A DNA stretch of 64,000 nt. Source: Epithemia pelagica (taxonomy: Eukaryota > Bacillariophyta > Bacillariophyceae > Surirellales > Surirellaceae). This document shows positions 11,240 through 22,848 of this stretch, in pieces (the stretch's first letter is position 1; every line of letters starts with the position of its first letter). The DNA is taken from contig OX337237.1 in NCBI GenBank assembly GCA_946965045.2, positions 1,240,001 through 1,304,000 of the forward strand, given 5' to 3'. A model generated the notes under the pieces. That model was not told the DNA's origin, did no database searches, and saw only the letters and a program-made list of their open reading frames with translations. A program made the translations under genes and the position numbers.

Positions 11240-12323
11240 TGAGAAAAGCTACGGGAATGAACAACGGTAGTTTAAGAAAGCTTTCAGCGCTCGCTACTGC
11301 GCTAGATCACGTGTTACGTAGGAGTAGAAATGATTCTCCACTTTCCAAAACATGACGAATAATGCTCTCGGAAGTGTATCATCAACAAAACTGAGTTCAA
11401 AGGACAGATCTGTAGCTCCTAAGAAAGCAAATTCAAGAATGCATTAGAAATTAGAAGCGTTGCTCACGCAAACTGTCACTCATTCTACAGCTATTCCTAG
11501 GCTAAGAGCTAGAGAGGCAACGATGGGCAGAGCAACATAGTTCTACTTGCCCAAATCCACCCGTATCGGGGGCGGTTACGCTTAACGCCTACTCCGCTCC
11601 GAAACGCCCCCTCTATAAAGGGGGTGCCCCCTTATCTCAAATTTGTCCAGTGTGACAACCAAGATTTCGGGGAAGCAAGAGGCACGACCCAGTTTGGGGC
11701 TCGGCTCGCACGCGGACGCGCTCGGCGTCTGATTGTGAACGTCGATGTTGTCGTGTGAAAAGTGAACAAGAAAGACAAAATTTTCTCCCAATCGCGAATA
11801 CTATTGCGACGGCATCTCCAACCTCGAAAACGGTCCTTCTTTTCATTCTCTCGTTTGATTGACGACTCCGAATAATAAACCTTGCTCCATTTCATCTTAG
11901 GGAAACCAAATCTAACTTTCACTTGACGCCTTAAGCAACATCCACTTTACCCTGGAAAACGAAGTGACTGTAAGTCGAAGACGCGGCATGACGCTTCCTG
12001 CAATGCTTCAATTTGACGGTGTTCTCTTCATGGTGCGCCCCATTCGCGAACCTGTCACAGTCACACATTGTTGTGTCAAACGAAGAACCCATCGATCGAC
12101 TTCGATTGCCGGAGTTCCCTTTCTGATCAGGGCAAACATGAGTACTCCCCATAAAGATGATATCGCCTTGCTTGCTGTCATTGTTGGTTTCCGTCATCAA
12201 TTTTGCTCACAAAACTGGTCCTCTTTGTGTCTATATGTAGGTATATTCACATTAACATCACTTTGCAGAGAAGACGATTGCATCCTGATCCTATCTTTCT
12301 AGAATTGAAAACTGGTCACAATT
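11240..12323. other. Intergenic, no gene recognised
   Basis: Short frames on both strands only. It includes a GC-rich segment around 11560-11720 without coding character. Confidence 0.5.
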
Positions 12324-14546
12324 ATGTCGACTGACTCTGAAATATTTGTGGACACCTCAGGTGAGGCGTTTCAGGCTAAGTTCGAGCCGGTGAGTGCTTG
12401 TGATTCATGACTTTGCGGTACCAACAGGAGGAGCGAAGTTCCCTGTTCCCATCTCACTTTTTTTCTTTCCTATTCAATTTCCATGTGATACTAAAACCAA
12501 ACTGTGGTGTATAGGAACCCTCAATGGAACGATACGAAAAGTACATGATAAGGTTTGGGCACTCGGACAATCTGACCGCCCTATTCGAAGACGGCGTTGG
12601 TCAACAAGAGGCAGAAGACTATGTTATGGGTCTTATTTTCGTCGGGGCCATCATCCTGGGTTTCTTTGTTCTCTGGGGAATTTTCTTGATGATCTTTATG
12701 TGCATCGGGCATCGGGTCGGCTACTTGTCTGGTGCACCTTTTCTGAGGGCCAACGATGAATACCACAAAGATGTAGACTTAGATGAAGACCATCATGACT
12801 TACACCTCGATGAAGCCAACGGTTCTGTTGCCAATCCGTCTAGTCGATACAATGCCGACTATGGCATCGGTGCACCTGTGTCGATATATCCTACTGGGCC
12901 AACGCAAACTGGAGAACCTGAAGTTGTGCCTCTACGTAATGGAGACGGCTGGAAATCCAAACCTTCTATCTTTCGTATCATTTTCATCGTCTCTGGAGTT
13001 ATATGCATTGCGTTTGGACTACTTCTTGTAACTCAGGGAGTTACCAATCTTCAAACAACCATCAATACTGTGGATGCTCGTGCAACCGATTTGAATCGAT
13101 TGGCCAGCAGTACCGTAGTAGTAATTCGGCGTGGAATGCGTGATCTGACGGCGACAGCTCAAACACTTCGTACTATCATTGTGAATGACATGGGGGATGA
13201 TGCCGACTTTTGTCCAGCGGATCCTGAACTCTCATTGACGGACACGGGACGTGAAGTAAAAGAAACCAAAGATGATGTAATCAATGTGTTGGAAAGCCTT
13301 GGCGACTTCCAAGACGCCCTCTTGGCTCAGCTGGAAGACGCCATGGACGTGATTGTCGATGGAACGGACGAGGTTCTTAATGAATCTGATCAGTTTGAGC
13401 TGAATGGCTGGGAATCACTGATTGTCGTTATCCCCTACACCGTTTTCCCATCCCTTATGATTGTTGCTGCACTTTTGGCTCTGTTCGATGTGTCATCAAA
13501 CACATACAGCTGTGTCATTAATTGGTTTGTTCTACCAGTCTTTGTTCTCATGACCGTTGTGGCATTTGTTTTTGCTGGGTCGATGTCGATTGCCGCTGGT
13601 GTAAATACAGATTTTTGTCTTCCTGGCGGCCGCACTGACAGCTCTCCAGATTCATCTCTCTTATCGATTATGGAAGCACGGGATTTCAACCGAGATTCGA
13701 TTGAATACAAAGTGGCGAACTTTTACATCTCCCAGTGCGCGAATGGAGTGGAAGATCCTTGGCTTGAAGTACGGGAATACGAGCCACAGTTGGTACGTCA
13801 ACGAGCAACATGCGAACATAGAGGAACACGGAATCAGCACTGACTTCTTTTCTCGTGATGTGACACAGGGCGACACCTTTCGCTCCATGCAAAAGCTTAT
13901 AGCAAATCTTACCGATGCCGAAGTGATTGATGAATTGGCCGTCTATTGCAATCGTGATTTCGATATTCTCGAGCCTCTCCTTCGTTCAATGATTGACACA
14001 GTAGAAATCCTGACCAATTCCCTCATCGTTTTACTAGATCTATCGAGATGTGGCCGACTCATCCCTCTCTACACGGATACCGTGTACAAGGCTGGGTGTA
14101 AGAATTGGACGCTAGATGTCTGATAAAAGTGCATGACCAATATTCTTCTAACGCATCTTCTTTTGTTTCTCGTTTTCTCAGGTGAATATTCTGCAAGGGC
14201 GGTGTTCTGGGTGTTTTCCTGCTGTTTGATCTTAGGATTTTTTGGAATGTTAATGATCACTCTGCGGTCGTCCATGAAAATGTCTGTAGTGGAGTCCAAC
14301 TACATTGGACACTTCCTTCGGACCGAATCTCTGTCTATGCGACATCAACAAGACGAAGGTGACGATGACCCTAGTGAGATTAGAGAAGTGGATGCCCAGT
14401 CGACTTCCCGACATTCGGGTGTGATATCTACCAACTCGGGTGCGATATCTACTTCCAAGGAAAACCAGTTCCAGGATCATACATCGGTAACATCATTCTC
14501 CTACAGTGTCAACGAAGTGGGTGTGGCGAGATCGGGGGCTGACTGA
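12324..14546 (+). CDS. Five-pass membrane protein with two large loops (tweety/prominin-like topology)
   Basis: Four exons read cleanly: 12324-12389, 12515-12792 continuing to 13792, 13869-14097 and 14182-14546. The introns are GTGAGT..ATAG, GTACGT..ACAG and GTAAGA..TCAG, and every junction keeps frame, giving about 645 residues. Hydrophobic spans lie near residues 58-86, 174-198, 324-349, 357-385 and 531-550. The order is TM1, TM2, a roughly 125-residue loop, TM3, TM4, a roughly 145-residue Cys-containing loop, TM5 and a hydrophilic S/T-rich tail. This topology is that of tweety-homologue and prominin proteins, but residue-level similarity was not established. Inference: a plasma- or endomembrane protein with two lumenal or extracellular domains. 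The function is unknown. The first loop between TM3 and its predecessor contains regular T/V/R and D/L heptad-like helices. Confidence 0.7.
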
Positions 14547-14897
14547 AGTTGACGAGTACGCTGAAGCTTCGTCGTCCTTGTTGGACAAAGTTTGAGTCGA
14601 CTAGTGAAGAAACTGATTCGTTTTACATAATGGCGATGAATTTGTTAATCTTTTGCCGTGTCTGTTTTGGTTTCATACAATAGGAGCAGTTCGTTCCGTG
14701 ATGCGTGATAGAGGAGCAAGTCAACTACGTAGCTTTCTTATAATGAGAGGTAGCAAGGAGCTCCACTATCGAGCGATTCAATATTTCGAGAGAATAAAAC
14801 TTTCAGTACAAAACTCTCTCGCCACGGGTCAGAAGGAGTCCGTTCTCTACCGACACGTGTCATTGACTGCTGACATCTTTGCCATAATTCGACGACA

Positions 14898-15724
14898 ATG
14901 ACCGAAGTGCCGAACACAACAGCCACCAATATGTTGCGATTCTTCCTCCTTCTAGTGTTGTTCTCTTGCGTCAAAGCTAAGCAAGGTGAGGCTCATGAAT
15001 GAGGTATTTCGTTCGAGAATATTATGGGTGTTGTTTCCTCTCCATCTCGCAAGTCCAGTGTTTATAGTCATGTTCTCACAGTCCGTGATCATGCGATACG
15101 TAACTCTCAGACGATGATCACATGGCTATTACATGTGGATCGTCCATCAAAATCCAATCGAAGGACAATGGTTACTATCTCTCTTCGGAAGAGAAGCAAC
15201 TGGGTGGTGGATCCGGTCAGCAAATTGTCACTTTTCAAAAGAACCCTGGCACTCAGGCCACCATGTGGGTAGTAAGACCAGCGAATCATAAAGACGAAAT
15301 GGAATACCCCAAAGATGAAGCGTCATGTGGACTTGCCAAACCTATCCCGTGTAATACTGCAATTCGCCTAACACACATGCAAACCCGTAGAAACCTGCAC
15401 AGTCATGGGGTCAAGAGTCCCATGTCAAAGCAACAAGAGGTTTCGGGCTACGGGCAAGGTGATGGCCGTGGTGACGGAGGTGATGATTGGATTGTGCGCT
15501 GCATTGCACCCAATGCCAAGTATTGGAAGCGGGATGAACCATTCCATTTGTTTCACCGGGACACGTCCAAATTCTTGGGTACAGCAAAGACTCTCGAATT
15601 TAACCAACAAACTTGCGGAAACAACTGCCCTATCATGGGTCATTTGGAAGCATTTGGCCGGGGAACCAATGACAAACATACAGTGATGACGGTGACTCAG
15701 GGGGTGCACATCACCCCGTCGTAA
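14898..15724 (+). CDS. SDF2: SDF2-like secreted MIR-domain protein
   Basis: Two exons, 14898-14985 and 15111-15724 (intron GTGAGG...CTCAG, phase 1), give about 233 residues. Seen: the N terminus carries a hydrophobic signal peptide (MLRFFLLLVLFSCVKA). It is followed by ITCGSSIKIQSKDNGYYLSS and repeated MIR blocks with TAIRLTHMQTRRNLHSHGVKSP and PFHLFHRDTSKFLGTA. Paired cysteines occur near the C terminus (CGNNCPIMGHLEAFG). Family knowledge: SDF2 proteins are ER-lumenal and work with DnaJ/BiP partners and O-mannosylation quality control. The length is close to the usual 210-220 residues. No HDEL-like ER-retention signal is seen at the C terminus (it ends ITPS). The gene lies 351 bp after the five-pass membrane gene, on the same strand. 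Confidence 0.88.
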
Positions 15725-18480
15725 ACGGTAGTACGTATGTCATACCAAAAAGATGATTTCCACCGGTCTTCCTACTCGCCTCACATTGTAGTATGATGGA
15801 TGTAGGTTTTTTTGATTATTGAGGCCTGTTTTACCGTGTTCTCGATGTGATGATATGTTGCCTTCGGGCTGTATTTCATCCGATGGTCCTCTATGACTTC
15901 CACTGTGCTGCTTCTAAAGAGCTGACAATGTATTCCACAGCCATGTGAATCCACTCTTCCCATTCCTTGTCTGAGACTCAAGAACATATCTAGGTAGTCC
16001 ATTCCTATGAAAGACCTTCGTAGTATCTCATTGCCCAAAGCACGTTTCCGTGCCTTATTCCAAGTAGGATCTGTCGAACTTGTTGTGTTCGTTTCCTTCC
16101 CCATCTGAGTAACCATTCATATGAACCATGGCTGCTTTCGGCACATTTTCAACAAGCTTTGTACCCCATCCCCGTGCTAGCGCCCAAAAAGGCGGCTCTC
16201 TACAAATTCCACCGTTGGGGACGATACAGCGAACATTGGAGAGTCTCTGATCATCAATCTCATCTTTACTAGCCCAGATATGTTCGAATACGCCTCTAAC
16301 TGTGCCGCGTGAAGAGGCCAATCCCCTAACCGCCCCCTCTACTACCCTCTACCATTTGCCACAGACCACCCTCACTATGTGCATCTCATCTTTGGCCAAT
16401 AGGAGTAGAAGTTAATTTGCCTCACAACAACCCTAAGGAATTTTTCAATTGCATACATGCATGTACATTCTAAGCATTCCACTGGACGGCAATCAAAAGT
16501 ACCGTGCAGATTACAGCAGATTGCCTGTCCCCATTTCCAGTTGGGGTCTATAATGTCTTGTCTACCTACAACTAGAAAAGATCATTCTATTCGCACACCA
16601 ACAAAAGGCAATGAGAATGAGAATGAGCCATATTCCACACCCAAGCACTTGGTTCGCCATTGCGCCCTACCGAAAACACCATATGAATATCCCATATCGT
16701 ATTAGTTGTTCCAAGCTTCAAGCCCAAAGCTTGTCGTTGTCCGTCAGTCTCCTGTCTCCGTCTCCTGTCCCTGTTTTCTTTCCCCCTATTCTCTTTATTG
16801 TCTCCATAATATTACTCCTATCCCTATTCCCTATATCTACTCCTATATCCCGAATCCCGAACACTCATCCATACTCGTAGCTCGTAGTAGACTAGGTAGC
16901 GATTCCCAGTTCTCCGAGTATTTACTATTGCCTATTGCCTTTTTAGCCATTGGAAGTTGCGAGTTGCGCTTTCCCTTCGCGATTTGCGAATTATGAATCT
17001 CTACAGTCTGACCCGGTGGTCTCGAGTGTCTCGTGCGACCTTCGTACTATCTCCAATTACGGTCTTTCCTCTCTAATTATTAGGAGTAGTAGATTGTTTG
17101 TTATTGGTCGATTTTTCTGCATTATTTGGGGTTTCGCATTCCTCAAATCGAACCGATTCTGTTTCTGCTTTTTCCAAGGGACTCTAGTACTAGACTCTCT
17201 CTAGACAAGGATAGCTCGTAGGGAGTGAAGACTCCTAGGAGTAGCTAGAGACTAGAGAACCTTTCTACTTCCACTCCTCGTACATAAGGTAGTCGGACTA
17301 GCTAGAGGTAGAGACGATTTGCTATAGATAGAGAAAGAGGAGTGGACTGTGTCTCTCTAGAGAGAGCTAGCGAGCTAGTAGATAGCTACTCCTTGTAATA
17401 GCAGCTCTCTCTACTCTCTACTACTCCCACTCCTATCTCTCTGTCCTCGATCTCTTAGACACCTTGGGGAGCATGGAGTTCACCAAAGGTTAACTCTGAG
17501 GGTCTGAGGGTCATGTAACTTGCTAGATGTAGACCTAAGACTCTACTAGAGACTACTTGATAAGCGTGGATACATGCGGACCACAACACACTACTTTCTC
17601 TTGTTTCTTTCTGGTATTATTCTTATTTAACTCCAGTGACTACGAGATACGAGTGAGCTGTAGAGTGTAGAGTGTAGAGATGAGGAGGGAGTATGAGGTA
17701 TGAGGTCTTTACTCTTTACCGACTTATTCTTATTCCTTTTCCCTTTTCCCCTCTCGGTCTCGGTCACTTACGTAGTTGACCTTGCGTTGAGCATCTCACA
17801 TACATCTCACAGCTCACAGTGCACCTTCACAGTACCCGAGCGAGTAGGAGCGGCAGTGGCAGTACCTCAATCGTACTCGTACAACACAACAGGCAATGAC
17901 AGTTGACATTTTATCTGGATGTCCGAAGTCTGAGGAGTGGGAAGTGGCCGTCATTTGAGCCAGTCATTTTCAATGTCGTCAAAGACTTAGCGTGCAGAAA
18001 GAAATATCATTGATCATTGTTGTGCGAAAATCAACGTAGACCTGATAGAGAGCAACGAAAGTGGGGAAGGTGACGAACAGCACCTAAGAACCTCGTCGTT
18101 GCACTGCTATGGGTCCCAACGCCGTGCTTTATACGTGAAATTTCAACCGCTACACAAGAGCGAAAGAGCACAACTCTTCAACTAATTCGACCATGGCGGA
18201 CTTTTCTGGACGATTTTCATCTCTCCATTTCTATTAGATCGGTAGATCTAGGTTAGTCACTAGTGCTAGGGACTCGGTTCGCGCGATGGTGTTGTTTTGG
18301 TTGTTGCGCGCTCCTTGCGCTCTCGTTGCGCTTTTGTTGCGCTCTTTTCGCCATCTTTGTACAAATCCAAATATGCAATAGGGCGACTCTTTTGTCTTTC
18401 ATGGCATCCACAAACTGGGTCCAACAGTCTTCTCCTTCATGGTCAAGATGGGCTTGACCATTAAACTACAGACTCCGCGA
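15725..18480. other. Long gene-free region with CTAG-rich and pyrimidine-rich tracts
   Basis: No open frame here has protein character. 16730-16880 is a TC/CCT-rich tract. About 17180-17480 is unusually rich in CTAG, CTCTAG and GAGTAG words, including the palindromic TCTCTCTAGAGAGAG at about 17352. This looks like decayed or repeat-derived DNA. Confidence 0.5.
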
Positions 18481-19261
18481 TCATGCCGTGGAAGGAGACG
18501 TACCTTCACCTCCATGACGGACGACGCATCGGCACCCAAACACAAACTTGGCAAACTCAGCAAACACCATCCGAGTCACTCCATCTCCGGAACTCGCCAC
18601 TATCTCCTCCAAAGGCACTAGCCGAGAACACTTTGCACTGTCCAAGGGATGCATGCTGGTTTCACCGCAGTGGTGGTGGTATTTGTGCGTGGTTTGATGC
18701 CGGCTGTCATGATGCGTTGGTTTCGTTTGGTTGGCTTCGAATTGCTCTAGACGATGGATCCAATACAACGCTCTACTATGGTTGGATTGGATTGGATGCA
18801 ACTCGTTGCGTTTTCACTGGAACTTGACTTGCGCTTTTGGTTCACACTGCTATTGTGTCTCCCAAAAAATGAAGATTTCGTCCACTCCACCTCCACTTGC
18901 AGAAAGACAACGATGCTCTTCTCGAATGGGGGTGAAACCACAAAATCAAGAATTTGGACAAGAAAGTGAAGGATCAGCGAGATGCGTATTGACAGGACCA
19001 CCATGACCATTCGTCCTCCCCTGTCTTGTCCTTGTCATGCGACCGACATTGGACCGAAGGGAACGGACTGCGAGAAAGAAATGCTTCGAATGGAACGCAA
19101 ACTATTGGATCTTGACTCAGATCTCATTCGAGGGAGCGGCATGACATCCAGTTGGTTGTATAAATACAACCGAGGTTTTTGACCAACAAAGTGAGTAGCT
19201 CATTTTTTTCCAATCGGCCCTCTCTTGTCCTTTTCTCGCCTTCTCTCTCAGTTTGATTCAA
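18481..19261. other. Gene-poor stretch, no gene recognised
   Basis: Short overlapping frames on both strands (for example 18982-19182 +) have no recognisable family. Direct functional content is not evident. Confidence 0.4.
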
Positions 19262-19475
19262 TATGAATAGTGGATTATCGTCCGACAGCTCCCAATGCCT
19301 TGGCAGTCCGTATGCAAGCCGTGAGCCCCTAGGCATTATCGTTGCACAATCCCCAGCCACGAATCTTGCCTTGGTGCTGAATCAGTTTCTCCATGGACAT
19401 GCACAAATCTTCGAAGGATTTAGGTCCACCCATGTTGCTGTTCCAGTCGGCTTGGTGGAGCCCAAGTTAGCAGCT
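19262..19475 (-). pseudogene. Aldo/keto reductase fragment (pseudogene)
   Basis: The minus strand encodes PKSFEDLCMSMEKLIQ, then GKIRGWGLCNDNA, a TAG, and GLTACIRTAKALGA. This is the conserved stretch of Tas/KAB-type aldo/keto reductases (consensus GKIR-x-WGLSNENAYG), which act as NADPH-dependent carbonyl reductases. The conserved Tyr position of NAYG is replaced by TAG, the frame stops again 14 codons later, and no N-terminal barrel or further C-terminal part is nearby. It is therefore a relic. The 5' part of this fragment lies inside the 155-bp tandem duplication, so a second, shorter copy follows at 19541-19695. Confidence 0.65.
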
Positions 19476-19695
19476 TCCTCGGCCTTGCGAACGTTGAAAT
19501 CCAATGATTATCGATATTTTGTGGCAGGTGGTACCTGCGGTTTCTCCATGGACATGCACAAATCTTCGAAGGATTTAGGTCCACCCATGTTGCTGTTCCA
19601 GTCGGCTTGGTGGAGCCCAAGTTAGCAGCTTCCTCGGCCTTGCGAACGTTGAAATCCAATGATTATCGATATTTTGTGGCAGGTGGTACCTGCGG
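19386..19695. repeat. Perfect 155-bp tandem duplication
   Basis: 19386-19540 and 19541-19695 are identical as read, head to tail, both starting TTTCTCCATGGACATGCACA. The duplication cuts through the aldo/keto reductase relic. No base differences were seen, so it is recent. Confidence 0.92.
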
Positions 19696-20570
19696 TGGAC
19701 AATCTCCATACTTTTGCTCGTCATCATCCTCTCTCTCCGTTGCTGATTCACTAGAGGTTGAGCCAGGAGCAACAAGACAGAACAAGAGGAGAGTCGTTGC
19801 AGTCGCCAAGGATCAAAATAGTCATTTTCCATTGCTGATAGTGATTTGGGTGGTCGTCCAAGCCGTTGACGCTTTCTCTTTTCTGATCGTTCATGCTCTC
19901 GTTCACTTTCTTGGTTGTGGCTCTTGCTATTGTCATTCAATTGTGAATGCTTTTCATTCACTGCGCGTGGTATCAGGTTGGATTGATACAGTAAACCACA
20001 AATTTCATCAGCCACGGAATCAGAATCCAGTGGATCATCAAACCACTGTCCGAATGCCAGTTGAATGGCAGGAAACTCATGTTCTTGGAAAGCAAGGGAG
20101 GCTGAAGTTGATTTTTTTTCTGTCCAGTCTTTCCAACCTTCTTGCCGTCGCTGTATTGTTGAAGCGTCCTTTAAGCGAGCACCTTTTCCACCTTGAATGG
20201 CACACACGAGTTTGTTTTGAGATGCCATTGTCATCTTCCGTCCATCTGTAGTTGACTTGTCCCCAATAAGGAAGTAACGTGGCCGACTTTCAATTTCACC
20301 TCCATTTGATTCGAATGTTTGAACAGCACCATAGGCTTGCTGTTGATAATAGAAGGATGGATATCTTGTGGATGCATGACGTAGTACTGCTACCAGCTGA
20401 TCTCGTCCTGTCCAGTTGTTGTGGTCTTCCAAGCCAATTTCATTGACCAGAGCGAGCTCATGCCACCACCATTTTGAGTTGATTGTATGTAGTCGATTTA
20501 CCGCTGACTTTAGCGAAGCGGACGACGAAAATCCAGGCTGGGTAGGACGGGCATGGTGGACCTCTTCTCA
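19575..20570 (-). CDS. Unrecognised open reading frame, possibly a gene remnant
   Basis: The minus strand is open from a TGA at about 20572 down to 19575. No ATG lies near its upstream end; the first residues include KWWWHELALVNEIGLEDHNNW. The middle looks protein-like (VLRHASTRYPSFYYQQQAYG, EHEFPAIQLAFGQWFDDPLD), with a K/R-E-rich stretch near ERSEKRKRQRLGRPPKS. The last third runs in the wrong frame into the duplicated aldo/keto reductase relic, so the natural end is probably lost. I recognise no family. It could be an exon of a spliced gene, a transposon-derived domain, or chance. Confidence 0.3.
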
Positions 20571-20786
20571 CGGTAAGAGCAATGACGAGGGACCTTTTAC
20601 GATCAGGCTTTGTGACAGAAGGACAAGGAGTTTTTCTTATCCCTCGTAGCAATCAACCAAATGGAACAAATAGAATGGATATCTGCGAGGGATAAGAAAA
20701 CAAAGATAGTTACGACCCAAAACAGATTGACGGAAGGTAGGCCATGGTGAAGCCACGATACACCGCGACAAACTTGATGCCGAACG

Positions 20787-20794
20787 TGACGTCA
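20787..20794. promoter_or_regulatory. Palindromic CRE (TGACGTCA)
   Basis: A perfect TGACGTCA palindrome, the bZIP/CREB core, 288 bp upstream of the ATG at 21082. In Phaeodactylum, TGACGT-type elements mediate CO2/cAMP responses; such a role here is inference only. Confidence 0.35.
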
Positions 20795-21081
20795 TGTACT
20801 AGAAAAATTTACGTAGGCTCTACTGCGTTGGGACCCACAACTGCGCTCTCTTGGGACACTTGTGCATTCGTGCACCAAAATTTCCAAACTGGTACGCCCA
20901 ACGACTCGCTCGCCTAAAAAAGTCTACAGTGCACTCGACTTTCTGGTATGCAAGTCATACGACACAGTGCCACATCGTGGCGCAACCTCAATCACACAAC
21001 AAAGCCAAAGAGGAGACCTGCGTTTCATATACCATCGCTTCTTTCTTATCTTGGAAGAATTTAGAACTTGAGTTAAACAAA

Positions 21082-22143
21082 ATGGTGGAAGCTATCGTAC
21101 TACCGCGCTCTCAGAAGAGGAAGAGACTGAGTGTACCCTCAGACTGCTGCGTCAAACGGAGAAGCGGTAGACCTGAAAAGACAGTCCGATTCAATCCAGA
21201 TATCACGAAATGGAACGTCGGTAGCTTATTTGACGGTATGGACCCCGCAGAAGAAAGAGAACTACGATCCGATCTCTGGTATACGGTAAGTCATTTCATG
21301 ATGATGTGCTTCTACGACGTGGAATCAGTGGAAAGGTCTCATATTCGCCATCCGTTGGATTTACAGCTTTATGATTTCGATCGCTTTACGGAAGACCGGG
21401 TGCGAACGATGCGTGTATGGCATGCAGTAGGGGGAGATATTCACTATATGGAACCAACTTACTGTTTACGGGGGCTGGAAAACTTGCAACCTTCATCCAT
21501 CACTGGTGATATACAAGTTCTGCGTTCACAGCACCAGCGTGCTGTTCTTAGCGAACAGGAACGGCAAAGGGCTTCCTCCTCGAGTACCATGCAACCTGTC
21601 GACAGTGACTATTTGGCGCAGGTCTCACTACATCACTCTTCTTGGTCGGCAGATCGCGCTGTAAGGTTTGCCGTGAAGGATTCTGTGGATGTGGCCGCTT
21701 TTGCGATGGATCCAACCTCGGAGTTTGCTGATGTCAGGAATCACCTTTCAATGACACGGCCAGGGATAAAGATGCGTTGCTATCCATCGCTGTACTCCAA
21801 GTTCTCGCCTCCAATGAATCCATGTCACCCGTCCCTATCTTTGAAACAATTGATGCCCAAACTCTCTTCTTCACATGCGTCTTCTGCTGCCTCTAGAGAA
21901 TCTCTGGCCAAGTTTCAAACAGGCCTTGCGCATCCAATGAGAAATAGCTGTGAACGAAATTCTGTGGATGTCCCAATGTTGAAGCAACTCAACAAGCAGT
22001 TCCTTCGCGGCTTTGTTCACACGGGGGGTCCTTCATTTACTGGTGGATCACAATCTTTTGGATCATATCCGTCATCTTCGTTGGGGACTCTTGACTTGCT
22101 CAATGAAGCGTTGAACGCGACTGCAGACGATGTCCCCGCGTAG
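21082..22143 (+). CDS. Diatom-type protein of unknown function
   Basis: A 353-residue intronless protein. The start is the ATG at 21082 in AACAAAATGG context; the frame is open further upstream only without an ATG. Seen: a basic N terminus (RSQKRKR), then KTVRFNPDITKWNVG, a helical segment starting DLWYTVSHFMMMC, the motif CLRGLENLQP, and a helical ...VLRSQHQRAVLSEQERQ region followed by a short A/S block. The VRFNP...WYT...RGLE...VL-x2-Q-x2-Q layout recurs in a large family of diatom hypotheticals that I recognise only by pattern. The function is unknown. The C-terminal 150 residues are S/P-rich and probably disordered. A CRE-type palindrome lies 288 bp upstream. Confidence 0.7.
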   Translation: MVEAIVLPRSQKRKRLSVPSDCCVKRRSGRPEKTVRFNPDITKWNVGSLFDGMDPAEERELRSDLWYTVSHFMMMCFYDVESVERSHIRHPLDLQLYDFDRFTEDRVRTMRVWHAVGGDIHYMEPTYCLRGLENLQPSSITGDIQVLRSQHQRAVLSEQERQRASSSSTMQPVDSDYLAQVSLHHSSWSADRAVRFAVKDSVDVAAFAMDPTSEFADVRNHLSMTRPGIKMRCYPSLYSKFSPPMNPCHPSLSLKQLMPKLSSSHASSAASRESLAKFQTGLAHPMRNSCERNSVDVPMLKQLNKQFLRGFVHTGGPSFTGGSQSFGSYPSSSLGTLDLLNEALNATADDVPA

Positions 22144-22848
22144 AGGTAGAGTAATGGATCCACCTGGTCTCTGATGACAGGAAGTAGCTACCGTGACAGA
22201 AATAACAGTATATTACATTTGTACTTAGTTCGCTAAACCATGAGATTCAATCAATCAGGTCGATTAGGAAGAGATGTAGAACGACGTACGAGCATCAGAT
22301 CGTTGTAGCAGGAAAGATAGAAGCGGTAAGATTGTACTTGGATTGGAAACGCCTTGGTTGTACAGTCGTCATGGATGAGTCAAGATAAGAAGTTAGTAAG
22401 GAAGCCTGAGAGAATCAATCATCGTTTGATTCGAAACTAGATTCTCATGGACATCATTGATACTCCTAGGAGTAGTTTGAAGGTCTACGTGACCAAAGCT
22501 AGCGTTTCTGGTAGTACTGGTAAGACTCACTATGACTGTGATTGTTATGGGTAGTCTTGACATTTCTCTACGACAAACTGGGGAAAGCATCCGAGACATT
22601 TTGAGGTCTCAATTCTATAACGACTGCGGGCAACCGTCCGATCCGAACCACCGAAGTAATGTGTCTCAAGTCTCAAGACTCAAGAGCAAAAGAAATAATG
22701 ATTTCGAATCTATCCGGGTCACTGCCGTCCGGTCATTGACTGGTCGGGCAGGGCACAACGTTTCATGTCCTATGAGTTTCGTGTCAACCGAAAAGAGACA
22801 ATGCTTTCATGTGAGCCTTGACAACCCCTGGTATGATCCATGATGATT
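22144..22848. other. Intergenic, no gene recognised
   Basis: 705 bp between the 3' ends of two convergent genes. No supported feature. Confidence 0.5.
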
